Of a DNA stretch of 64,000 nt, positions 34,549 to 42,184 are shown piece by piece. Below the pieces are notes generated by a model, which saw nothing but the letters and a program-made list of their open reading frames with translations, made no database searches and was not told where the DNA came from. The position numbers were made by a program, and so were the translations under genes. The stretch is taken from contig NVUX02000026.1 in NCBI GenBank assembly GCA_002402045.2, forward strand, positions 1-64,000, given 5' to 3'. The stretch is from Paracoccaceae bacterium (GTDB taxonomy: Bacteria; Pseudomonadota; Alphaproteobacteria; Rhodobacterales; Rhodobacteraceae). Each line of letters opens with the position of its first letter. The first letter of the stretch is position 1.

Positions 34549-36054
34549 ATGAAAAATACGGTTTTCCTAGACCCTTCTGACAATGTTGTCAGCTCTGTTA
34601 TCGAGCTGAAATCCGGCATCGAATATGAGGGTGTTGTCGCGGGGCAAACCATCCCGCGTGGCCATAAAATGGCGATGCAGCCCATCAAGGCCGGTGAACC
34701 GGTGCTCAAATATGCGCAGATCATTGGCTTTGCGCGGACTGATATTGCGGCGGGTGAGCATGTGCATACCCATAATCTTGAATTTCGGAGCGTAGACCAA
34801 AGCTATGAGTTCAGCTCCAACCTGCGTGCGCCTTCCCCCGTGGCGGGGCAAGACACCTTTTTGGGCTACCGGCGAGAAACCGGAAAGGTGGGAACCAGAA
34901 ACTATATTGCCATCATTACCTCGGTGAATTGTTCGGCAACTGCGGCCCGCCAGATCGCGGCGCATTTTACACCCGAGACATTGGCTGACTATCCAAATGT
35001 AGACGGTGTGGCGGCTTTTGTGCATGGCACCGGCTGTGGCATGGCCGGAGATGGCGACGGGTTTTCCGCATTACAACGCGTAATGTGGGGCTATGCGCGC
35101 CACCCGAATGTGGCCGGCGTGCTCATGGTGGGGCTTGGCTGCGAGATGAACCAGATCAGCTGGTTGCTGGATGCTTACGGGGTAAAATCCGGCCCGCTAT
35201 TTCAAACCATGAATATTCAGGAGGTTGCGGGCCTGCGCAAAACCATAGAAACCGGCGTTGCCAAGATAAGGGAAATGCTGCCGCTTGCGAACATGGCTGA
35301 GCGCACGCCTTGCCCCGCCTCAGAGTTAACCCTTGCGCTGCAATGTGGCGGCTCGGATGCATGGTCAGGCATAACCGCCAACCCGGCTTTGGGCTATGCT
35401 TGCGATTTACTGGTTGCCCAAGGGGGCACGGCCGTGCTTTCGGAAACGCCTGAAGTTTATGGTGCCGAGCACTTATTGACCCGGCGCGCGGCCACGCCCG
35501 AAATTGGTGAGAAACTGATTAACCTGATTGACTGGTGGGAGGATTATACCCGCCGAAACAACGGCTCTATGGATAACAACCCTTCGCCCGGCAACAAAAA
35601 AGGGGGGTTAACGACCATATTGGAAAAATCGCTTGGGGCGGTCGCAAAGGGCGGCACCACGACCTTAAACGGAGTTTATAAATACGCAGAGCCCATTCGC
35701 ACGCGGGGGTTCAATTTTATGGATAGCCCGGGTTATGATCCGGTTTCGGTGACCGGGCAAATAGCAAGTGGGTGCACTATTGTGGCGTTTACCACCGGCC
35801 GCGGCTCCACTTTTGGCTCAAAACCAGCGCCCTCAATCAAGATTGCCAGCAACACGAAAATGTTTGACAGATTGAAAGAGGATATGGATGTGGATGCGGG
35901 CACGATTTTGAGCCGCGGGGACTCTATCGAAACTGTCGGGCGGGAAATCTACCAGAAAATTCTGGCGGTCGCCTCGGGTGCGCCCTCAAAATCCGAGGCG
36001 CAGGGGCTGGGTGACTGCGAGTTTGTGCCGTGGCAAATAGGGGCTGTTATGTGA
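34549..36054 (+). CDS. uxaA: altronate dehydratase (UxaA/GarD family)
   Basis: A 501-residue hydro-lyase with an N-terminal SAF domain (about 1-90, with GHKMAMQPIKAGE) and a large catalytic domain starting at LGYRRETGKVGTRNY. The segments VHGTGCGMAG, LGCEMN and LQCGGSDAWSG hold conserved cysteines of the Fe-dependent family. The ATG at 34549 has an AGAGG ribosome site. UxaA makes KDG from altronate on the galacturonate branch; galactarate and other sugar-acid dehydratases are close relatives. No tagaturonate reductase (UxaB) was identified in the window, so its true substrate may be another aldonate. Confidence 0.78.
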   Translation: MKNTVFLDPSDNVVSSVIELKSGIEYEGVVAGQTIPRGHKMAMQPIKAGEPVLKYAQIIGFARTDIAAGEHVHTHNLEFRSVDQSYEFSSNLRAPSPVAGQDTFLGYRRETGKVGTRNYIAIITSVNCSATAARQIAAHFTPETLADYPNVDGVAAFVHGTGCGMAGDGDGFSALQRVMWGYARHPNVAGVLMVGLGCEMNQISWLLDAYGVKSGPLFQTMNIQEVAGLRKTIETGVAKIREMLPLANMAERTPCPASELTLALQCGGSDAWSGITANPALGYACDLLVAQGGTAVLSETPEVYGAEHLLTRRAATPEIGEKLINLIDWWEDYTRRNNGSMDNNPSPGNKKGGLTTILEKSLGAVAKGGTTTLNGVYKYAEPIRTRGFNFMDSPGYDPVSVTGQIASGCTIVAFTTGRGSTFGSKPAPSIKIASNTKMFDRLKEDMDVDAGTILSRGDSIETVGREIYQKILAVASGAPSKSEAQGLGDCEFVPWQIGAVM

Positions 36055-36068
36055 GGGCAGACAGGAGC

Positions 36069-36099
36069 CTTGCCACCAATACCGAAGGTAGGTGGCAAG
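36069..36099. terminator. hairpin between convergent uxaA-type gene and ABC ATPase gene
   Basis: CTTGCCACC pairs with GGTGGCAAG, and inside it TACC pairs with GGTA around a GAA loop, leaving a two-base bulge. It fills most of the 48-base gap between the two stop codons and probably terminates transcription from both sides, although the T-runs are weak. Confidence 0.6.
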
Positions 36100-36102
36100 C
36101 TA

Positions 36103-36855
36103 TCAGCTGCTTTTGTTCTTTGGATTCTCACCAAGGATGATCATGGCCAACAGGTCGTCTTCCGTAACCTTGTCTACATCAACCGTGCCGACAAGCTTGC
36201 CGTTTTTCATGACGCTGGCCCGGTCACATAGCATTTTGACCTGATGAATATCGTGATCAATCAGGAAAATGCCGATGCCCTGTTTCTTGAGTTCATCAAT
36301 CAGATCAGCAACCATTTGGGTTTCTTGCACACCAAGCGCCGCTGTTGGCTCATCCATAATCAGGATTTTTGCATCAAAATAAACCGCCCGCGCAATCGCC
36401 ACCGATTGTCGCTGGCCACCCGAAAGTGCCGAAACAGGTGATGAAAACCGCTCGAAATTCGGGTTGAGGCGCTTCATGATTTTGCGGGTTTCACCCTCCA
36501 TCAACGCATCATCAACCAAGCCAAACTTGGTTGTCAGCTCCCGCCCGAGAAACAGATTTGAGGCGGCATCAAGGTTATCTGCCAGCGCAAGGGTCTGGTA
36601 AATCGTCTCGATATTGTAAGTGCGGGCGTCGCGCGGGTTATGAATGGTTGCCAATTCTCCGTTTACGTATATTTCGCCGCCATCACTTTTATAGGCCCCC
36701 GAAAGCATTTTCATCAGGCAAGATTTACCAGCGCCGTTATGCCCTAACACGCCGACAACTTCGCCCGGATAAAGGTCAACATTTACATGATCGACGGCTT
36801 TAATGCCGCCAAAAGAAATGTGCATATCCCGCATTTCAACAAGTGGTGTAGTCAT
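36103..36855 (-). CDS. xylG: D-xylose ABC transporter ATPase, single-domain XylG/FrcA type
   Basis: A 250-residue ATPase with Walker A GHNGAGKS (residues 38-45), signature LSGGQRQSVAIARA and Walker B KILIMDEPTAAL. E. coli XylG has two fused ATPase domains and about 510 residues; this one has a single domain, as in alphaproteobacterial FrcA, and must act as a homodimer. It overlaps the permease gene by one base (TGATG) and is last in the xylF-xylH-xylG operon. Confidence 0.86.
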   Translation of the reverse strand: MTTPLVEMRDMHISFGGIKAVDHVNVDLYPGEVVGVLGHNGAGKSCLMKMLSGAYKSDGGEIYVNGELATIHNPRDARTYNIETIYQTLALADNLDAASNLFLGRELTTKFGLVDDALMEGETRKIMKRLNPNFERFSSPVSALSGGQRQSVAIARAVYFDAKILIMDEPTAALGVQETQMVADLIDELKKQGIGIFLIDHDIHQVKMLCDRASVMKNGKLVGTVDVDKVTEDDLLAMIILGENPKNKSS

Positions 36856-38153
36856 CAGCCGTCTCCTGATCTTTTTCGATATTGTATGTCCAGCAACACG
36901 GCCACAACCAGCACCGCGCCCACCACGATATTTTGCAGCGGCGCGTCAACGCCGACCATCGCCATGCCTGATTGCAGAGATTGCATGATCAATGCGCCGA
37001 CGATAGCGCCAAAGATTGTGCCTAACCCCCCAGCCAAGGCTGTGCCGCCAATAACCGCTGCCGCAATTACGCGAAGCTCGTCTAGCGTGCCGATATCATT
37101 TGAGTGGTTGGTTAACCGGGCCGAGGCCACCACCGCAGACAACCCACAAAGCAGGCCCATAAGGGCGAATACTTTAACGGTAAGCATGCGGGTGTTAATG
37201 CCGGAAAGCTCAGCCGCTTGGGGGTTTCCGCCCGTGGCAAAAATGTAGCGGCCAAAACGGGTTTTCTTGGCAATAACTGTCATGCCGATGGTAACCGCGA
37301 TCAGCACAAAAACCGAAATTGGCACGCCGTATCCGGCGGTGAACCCTTCAGGCATAACTTCGCCGCGGGCTGCAAACATCCGCTCCAAACGCCGATAAGG
37401 AATTTGGTAGGCGTTTAACACCCCAATAAAAGAAAGGATCGCTCCGGTGCCCGCCACGCCGATTACCACTTCGGCCCACATGGGTTTAAGCGGGAAATTA
37501 TGGCGGATTTTATTTCGCCGTGATGATATTTGCATTAAAATTATGGCCACGACCGCAAGGCCGCCCAGGATCCAAGACCAGGTTGTCCCCATTGTGCCGT
37601 TGATGCCGCCGAGCTTTAAAAATGTGCTGTCGAGCGGGCCAATGGTTTGGCCGTCGGTCATATACCATGCCACATTGCGCCATACGAGAAACCCGCCCAG
37701 CGTGACAATAAATGCCGGGACCGTTAAATAACCGATCAACCAGCCATTAAAGGCACCTATTAGGGCGCCCGCCAGCATGCCGACCACAATTGTTATCCAC
37801 GGTGTTGCCGGGTGTTCCAGCCCAAGCTGAAAGAAAACCGGGATGATTTCGGTCTGGGTCATTGCCATGATGGCCGAACACGTGGCCAACAGCGCGCCGA
37901 CCGAAAGGTCGATATTTCGGGTGACAATCACAAACACCATGCCGGTTGCCATGATCGCAACCGATACGGTCTGGATGGTCAAATTAAAAATATTCCGCGG
38001 CGTCAAAAATCGTCCATCTGTCAAGAAGTTGAACACAAGGCACAACAAAACAAAGGCGCCGATCATCCCGAGAAGGCGGGTGTCGAGCTCTAGGATTTGG
38101 AAGAAACTGCGGCGGGGTTGGCTCGAATCGGGCGCTGAAGGTGCGTCGGACAT
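36855..38153 (-). CDS. xylH: D-xylose ABC transporter permease
   Basis: A 432-residue CUT2-type inner-membrane permease with about ten hydrophobic segments, matching XylH in length (shorter CUT2 permeases have about 330). Family segments include VTRNIDLSVGALL, TVPAFIVTLGGFLVWRN and AAVIGGTALAGGLGT. It is separated from xylF by 61 bases that contain a stem-loop. Confidence 0.9.
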   Translation of the reverse strand: MSDAPSAPDSSQPRRSFFQILELDTRLLGMIGAFVLLCLVFNFLTDGRFLTPRNIFNLTIQTVSVAIMATGMVFVIVTRNIDLSVGALLATCSAIMAMTQTEIIPVFFQLGLEHPATPWITIVVGMLAGALIGAFNGWLIGYLTVPAFIVTLGGFLVWRNVAWYMTDGQTIGPLDSTFLKLGGINGTMGTTWSWILGGLAVVAIILMQISSRRNKIRHNFPLKPMWAEVVIGVAGTGAILSFIGVLNAYQIPYRRLERMFAARGEVMPEGFTAGYGVPISVFVLIAVTIGMTVIAKKTRFGRYIFATGGNPQAAELSGINTRMLTVKVFALMGLLCGLSAVVASARLTNHSNDIGTLDELRVIAAAVIGGTALAGGLGTIFGAIVGALIMQSLQSGMAMVGVDAPLQNIVVGAVLVVAVLLDIQYRKRSGDG

Positions 38154-38178
38154 TTCGAATTCCTATTCAGAAAGAATG

Positions 38179-38205
38179 GGCCGCCCAGCCCAAAACCGGA
38201 CGGCC
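38179..38205 (-). terminator. intercistronic stem-loop after xylF
   Basis: On the transcribed strand GGCCGTCC pairs with GGGCGGCC (8 bp, one T-G pair) around an 11-base loop, starting 9 bases after the xylF stop codon. It is placed like the stem-loops behind the other three binding-protein genes of the window. Confidence 0.55.
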
Positions 38206-38214
38206 AAGTTACTA

Positions 38215-39243
38215 TTAGTTACAAGGCGCAGGACCGTTGGAAACGCCCTGACATAGAGCCTCCAGAGTGATCCAGCCCGCATCGACAACAACAGAAAGGT
38301 TGTCAGCGGTCACAGGAATCGGTGCCAAAAAGTAAGCTGTCAATTCTGTACCGGCTGGGGATGTCCACGATGCAGCATTGTCGATATCCGCCATGGCAGC
38401 ACCACCCGCAAGGGCAACGGCAATTTCACCAGCGGCATAACCAAGCGCACGGGAATCTTTCCAAACAGAAACCGTTTGAGTGCCATTGGCAACACGGTTC
38501 AGCGCTGCATGGTCACCATCTTGGCCAGATACCGGAATACCGTCCATGCCTTGTGCTGTAAGCGCTGCCACCACACCGCCGGCTGTGCCGTCGTTTGAGG
38601 CGACAACCGCATCAACACCATTGTCTTGCGCGGTCAGGATCTGCTCCATGTTGCGCTGCGCATTGGCCGGTAGCCAAGCATCGGTGTAAGCTTCAGCAAC
38701 GATGGTGATATCACCAGCGTCAATCGCCGCTTGCAGGATCTCTTGCTGTCCAGCGCGCAGGAAGTCTGCGTTTGGATCGGTTGGCGAACCTTTGATCATG
38801 ACGTAACGGCCAGTTGGCTGAGCCGCAAACACGGCGCGCGCCTGCATACGACCTACTTCGACATTGTCAAACGTCAGGTAAAATGCACGTGGATCTTCGA
38901 TTAGGCGGTCATACCCAACAACAGGAATGCCTTCGTCGGCCGCGGCCTGAACAGCGGGGCCGATGGCCTGGGCATCTTGTGCCAGAATGATCAGGACATC
39001 TACGCCTTGGGCGATCAGGCTTTCAACATCGGAAAGCTGCTTTGAAGACGATGACTGAGCATCAGCAGACAGGTAGGAAGCGCCAGCGGCGTCAAGCGCG
39101 GCAATAATGGCGGCTTCGTCGGTTTTCCAACGCTCTTCCTGAAAGTTGGACCAGCTGACCCCAACGGTAAGCCCTTGGGCAAATGCCGAAGTTGACATCG
39201 CCAGCGTAAACGCCGCGGCGGTCGCGACTGCAAATAATTTCAT
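38215..39243 (-). CDS. xylF: D-xylose-binding periplasmic protein
   Basis: A 342-residue periplasmic sugar-binding protein (family 4) with a signal peptide cleaved after SAFA, about residue 22. The mature start QGLTVGVSWSNFQEERW and later YDRLIEDP, VASNDGTAGGVV and SGQDGD segments match XylF and its xylose-binding residues. A GGGAGG ribosome site precedes the start. It is first in the leftward xylFHG operon, whose promoter lies under the XylR operator at 39315. Confidence 0.92.
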   Translation of the reverse strand: MKLFAVATAAAFTLAMSTSAFAQGLTVGVSWSNFQEERWKTDEAAIIAALDAAGASYLSADAQSSSSKQLSDVESLIAQGVDVLIILAQDAQAIGPAVQAAADEGIPVVGYDRLIEDPRAFYLTFDNVEVGRMQARAVFAAQPTGRYVMIKGSPTDPNADFLRAGQQEILQAAIDAGDITIVAEAYTDAWLPANAQRNMEQILTAQDNGVDAVVASNDGTAGGVVAALTAQGMDGIPVSGQDGDHAALNRVANGTQTVSVWKDSRALGYAAGEIAVALAGGAAMADIDNAASWTSPAGTELTAYFLAPIPVTADNLSVVVDAGWITLEALCQGVSNGPAPCN

Positions 39244-39314
39244 GATATCCTCCCAGATTTATCAAGATAAACCACAATTATTTATTTGAGTGTGGATAAT
39301 TGACTCTTAGCTCT

Positions 39315-39337
39315 TTTAATTTCATTGTCAAATTAAA
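39315..39337. promoter_or_regulatory. XylR operator upstream of xylF
   Basis: TTTAATTT and AAATTAAA form a perfect 8-bp inverted repeat with a 7-base spacer. Read on the minus strand the site contains TTGACA, a perfect -35 box for xylF. The same palindrome with a TTGACT box occurs in front of xylB (47254-47290). Binding of the ROK regulator here would block the xylF promoter; the site also lies about 100 bases before xylR. Confidence 0.75.
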
Positions 39338-39439
39338 TAACTCACTTGAAGGGAGCCGCATGCTAAATTTTTAGATTGAACATAATTCCCAATATTTTAT
39401 AGTTGAATAGACAAGGCGGCAAAAGAGGTGCGGAGAGAC

Positions 39440-40630
39440 ATGGGTAAAGAGCAGATAGATCACGGTCGGTATCTCATTCTTGATTTCATCCGCAGGTCTG
39501 GCCAAGTCGCGCGGATTGATATCGCAAATCAGTGTAATATTAGCCAAGCAACGGTTACGACGATCACCGCCAAGCTGCTAAAAGCCGGTTTGATCGAAGA
39601 AATTGCCCGTGACACAACCGAAAAAGAAGCACGCAGGGGCCGCCCACGGGTTGATCTTAAGTTGAGAAACGCAGCGCACATGGTTGCGGGTGTCAAAGTC
39701 GAAAACAACTCGGTTTCCGTAATTTTGGCAGATTTTGAAGGCAAGCAGCTGTGCAAATTACGGCAGGGGCTGGCAGATACGGTCTCTTCAGCCAATGATT
39801 TAGCCAGTGAAATCTATACGGCCATAAATACCCTGTGTGAGAATAATAATTATTCAATGCAGGACCTGTCAGCCACGGGCGTAGGGATCGCGGGGTTCGT
39901 GGATGCCTCAAGCGGTGTTATCCACTGGTCGCCATCTATTGAGCAGCGAAACATAGATTTTGGCGCGATATTGCAAGCGCGGCTCGGCATGCCGGTTTAT
40001 CTAGACAATGATGCAAACCTTGCCGCCATGGCCGAGCAATATTTTTGGCACGGCGTTGATACCCCCAATTTCCTTGTTGTCACCATAGAGAGCGGTGTGG
40101 GAATCGGGATAGTTATGGACGGCAAAGTCTACCGGGGCTCGCGCGGATTCGGAGCCGAATTTGGGCATACCAAGGTGCAGCTTGAGGGGGCCTTGTGCCG
40201 CTGTGGCCAGCGTGGATGCCTTGAAGCCTATATTTCTGATTATGCGCTGGTGCTGGAGGCCAAAGTGGCGGGCCTGCCGCTGGCCGGAAATACACAGGAA
40301 GAGCAGGTGCAGGCGCTGTTTGCCGCCGCACAAAGCCAGGAACCGATCTCGCTTTCTATTATATCCAAGGCGCGGCGCATGCTTGCCATGGGTCTTGCAA
40401 ATCTTGTTAACATATTTGACCCGCAGTTGATTGTGTTGGTCGGAAGCCAGATGCAGGAAGGCCATGTATACTCGGAAGACATGATCGAAACGGTTAAAAA
40501 TTCAATTGTCCAGATAAACGCATCTGCGCCGCAGTTTGTTGTCCACAAAAGTGGGGATGCATTATGGGCCCATGGCGCTGCCGTTTATGCGCTTGAGAAG
40601 GTTGCCCAGCAAACCTTGAGAGGCTTGTAG
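39440..40630 (+). CDS. xylR: ROK-family transcriptional regulator, XylR
   Basis: A 396-residue regulator: an N-terminal winged helix (ARIDIANQCNISQATVTTIT) and a ROK sugar-kinase-like domain with LDNDANLAA, ESGVGIGIVMDG and the zinc motif GHTKVQ...CRCGQRGCLEAY. The ATG at 39440 has a GGAGAG ribosome site; a GTG 12 bases upstream is less likely. It diverges from xylF and is followed after 3 bases by the CRTAC1 gene, so both are probably cotranscribed. It likely represses xylFHG and xylBA through the shared palindromes and is released by xylose. Confidence 0.87.
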   Translation: MGKEQIDHGRYLILDFIRRSGQVARIDIANQCNISQATVTTITAKLLKAGLIEEIARDTTEKEARRGRPRVDLKLRNAAHMVAGVKVENNSVSVILADFEGKQLCKLRQGLADTVSSANDLASEIYTAINTLCENNNYSMQDLSATGVGIAGFVDASSGVIHWSPSIEQRNIDFGAILQARLGMPVYLDNDANLAAMAEQYFWHGVDTPNFLVVTIESGVGIGIVMDGKVYRGSRGFGAEFGHTKVQLEGALCRCGQRGCLEAYISDYALVLEAKVAGLPLAGNTQEEQVQALFAAAQSQEPISLSIISKARRMLAMGLANLVNIFDPQLIVLVGSQMQEGHVYSEDMIETVKNSIVQINASAPQFVVHKSGDALWAHGAAVYALEKVAQQTLRGL

Positions 40631-40633
40631 AAC

Positions 40634-42184
40634 ATGTTTAGCAGGTTGACGGCTGTGGTTTTGCTGTTGCTGATCCCTTTGAGGGGCGCGGCCCAAGCGC
40701 CAGTGTTCCAGCCTATTTCAATACCCGAGCATAGCTATCAAGGCGGGTGGGAGCATTTTGTCGGCGGCGGCGTTGCCAGCTTTGACTGTAATGGCGATGC
40801 CATGCCTGAGCTTTATGCTGCGGGCGGCAGTGCAAATGCCGTGCTTTTGATAAACAAGTCTAAGCGGGGCGGGCCGATTTTGCTGGTGGCAGATACGCCT
40901 GAGGCACTTGCGATCACGGGCGTAACTGGGGCTTACCCGCTTGATATTGACAGTGACGGCGCGCTGGATCTGGTGATTTTGCGCGTTGGGCCAAACCTGT
41001 TGCTCAAAGGCGATGGCGCGTGCGGGTTCAGCCCGTTTGACGGGATTGAAGTTGGCCATCATGACCGGTGGACAACCGCGTTTTCTGCCACATGGGAGGG
41101 GGCCGCCAGCCTGCCAACCCTCGCCTTTGGCAATTATGTTGACCGCAATGCGCCAAACGGCCCCTTTGAAGCCTGCGATGATAACGAGCTTTACCGGCCT
41201 GTCGCGGGGGGCTATCCCGAAGCCTTGCCGTTTACCCCCGGATATTGCCCGCTTTCGATGCTGTTTTCCGATTGGGGCCGCCATGGGCGGGCTGATTTGC
41301 GGGTCAGCAATGACCGCCATTACTATATACGCGACGGGCAGGAGCAAATGTGGGCGATGGAAGCCCGCCCCCGGCTTTTTGGCCCGGAAGATGGCTGGCG
41401 CGCCTATCAGATCTGGGGCATGGGCATTGCCAGCCGGGATATTAGCGGCGATGGGCTGCCCGAGGTGTATCTGACCTCTATGGCGGACCAGAAAATGCAA
41501 TCCCTCAGCAGCGCCGACACCCCTGATTTTCAGGATGCGACCTATGCCATGGGGATTACGGCCCAGCGCCCCTATACGGGCGGTGATGGCCGCCCCTCAA
41601 CCGGTTGGCATGTTAGTTTTGGCGATGTCCAAAACGACGGGCGCGATGATATTTTTGTTGCTAAAGGCAATGTTGACCAAATGCCCGGCAGCGCCATGGA
41701 AGACCCGAATAATCTGCTGATTCAGGGAGCGGATGGCGTGTTTGAAGAGTTCGGAGCCGCAGCAGGTGTTGCCAGCCTTGCGCGGGGCCGCGGGGCCGCT
41801 TTGGTAGATTTGAACCTAGACGGGCGGCTGGATTTGGCCGTGGTAAACCGGCGGGCGCCGATGGAAGTTTACCAAAATGTAACGCCAAACACCGGCCATT
41901 GGATCAGTGTTGATCTTTCCCAGCCAGCCCCCAATGTAAATGCCATTGGGGCATGGATCGAGGTTAAGCTTGGCGCGCGCATAATTGTGCGTGAACTCAC
42001 TGTTGGCGGTGGCCATGCGGGCGGTACCCTTGTGCCGCAGCATTTTGGCTTGGGTGCCCATAATGGTGGCGCGCTTCGGGTTATCTGGCCTGATGGCACA
42101 AGTAGCGGCTGGCATGATTTCAGCGCAGATGCTTTATTGCGCGTCACACGGGCAGGTGATGCGCTGGAAATTGAAAGCTATTGA
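40634..42184 (+). CDS. CRTAC1-type FG-GAP/VCBS repeat protein with ASPIC/UnbV domain
   Basis: A 516-residue exported protein with a signal peptide (cleavage near RGAA-QAPVF, about residue 20). Several FG-GAP/VCBS calcium-binding repeats are visible (DCNGDAMPELY, DIDSDGALDLV, DISGDGLPEVY, DVQNDGRDDIF, DLNLDGRLDLA), followed by an ASPIC/UnbV domain ending ALRVIWPDGTSSGWHDF. Such proteins form beta-propellers on the cell surface or in the periplasm; their role is unclear. It follows xylR by 3 bases and its last 7 bases overlap the end of the oppositely oriented MauG-like gene. Its presence in a xylose locus is unexplained. Confidence 0.83.
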   Translation: MFSRLTAVVLLLLIPLRGAAQAPVFQPISIPEHSYQGGWEHFVGGGVASFDCNGDAMPELYAAGGSANAVLLINKSKRGGPILLVADTPEALAITGVTGAYPLDIDSDGALDLVILRVGPNLLLKGDGACGFSPFDGIEVGHHDRWTTAFSATWEGAASLPTLAFGNYVDRNAPNGPFEACDDNELYRPVAGGYPEALPFTPGYCPLSMLFSDWGRHGRADLRVSNDRHYYIRDGQEQMWAMEARPRLFGPEDGWRAYQIWGMGIASRDISGDGLPEVYLTSMADQKMQSLSSADTPDFQDATYAMGITAQRPYTGGDGRPSTGWHVSFGDVQNDGRDDIFVAKGNVDQMPGSAMEDPNNLLIQGADGVFEEFGAAAGVASLARGRGAALVDLNLDGRLDLAVVNRRAPMEVYQNVTPNTGHWISVDLSQPAPNVNAIGAWIEVKLGARIIVRELTVGGGHAGGTLVPQHFGLGAHNGGALRVIWPDGTSSGWHDFSADALLRVTRAGDALEIESY

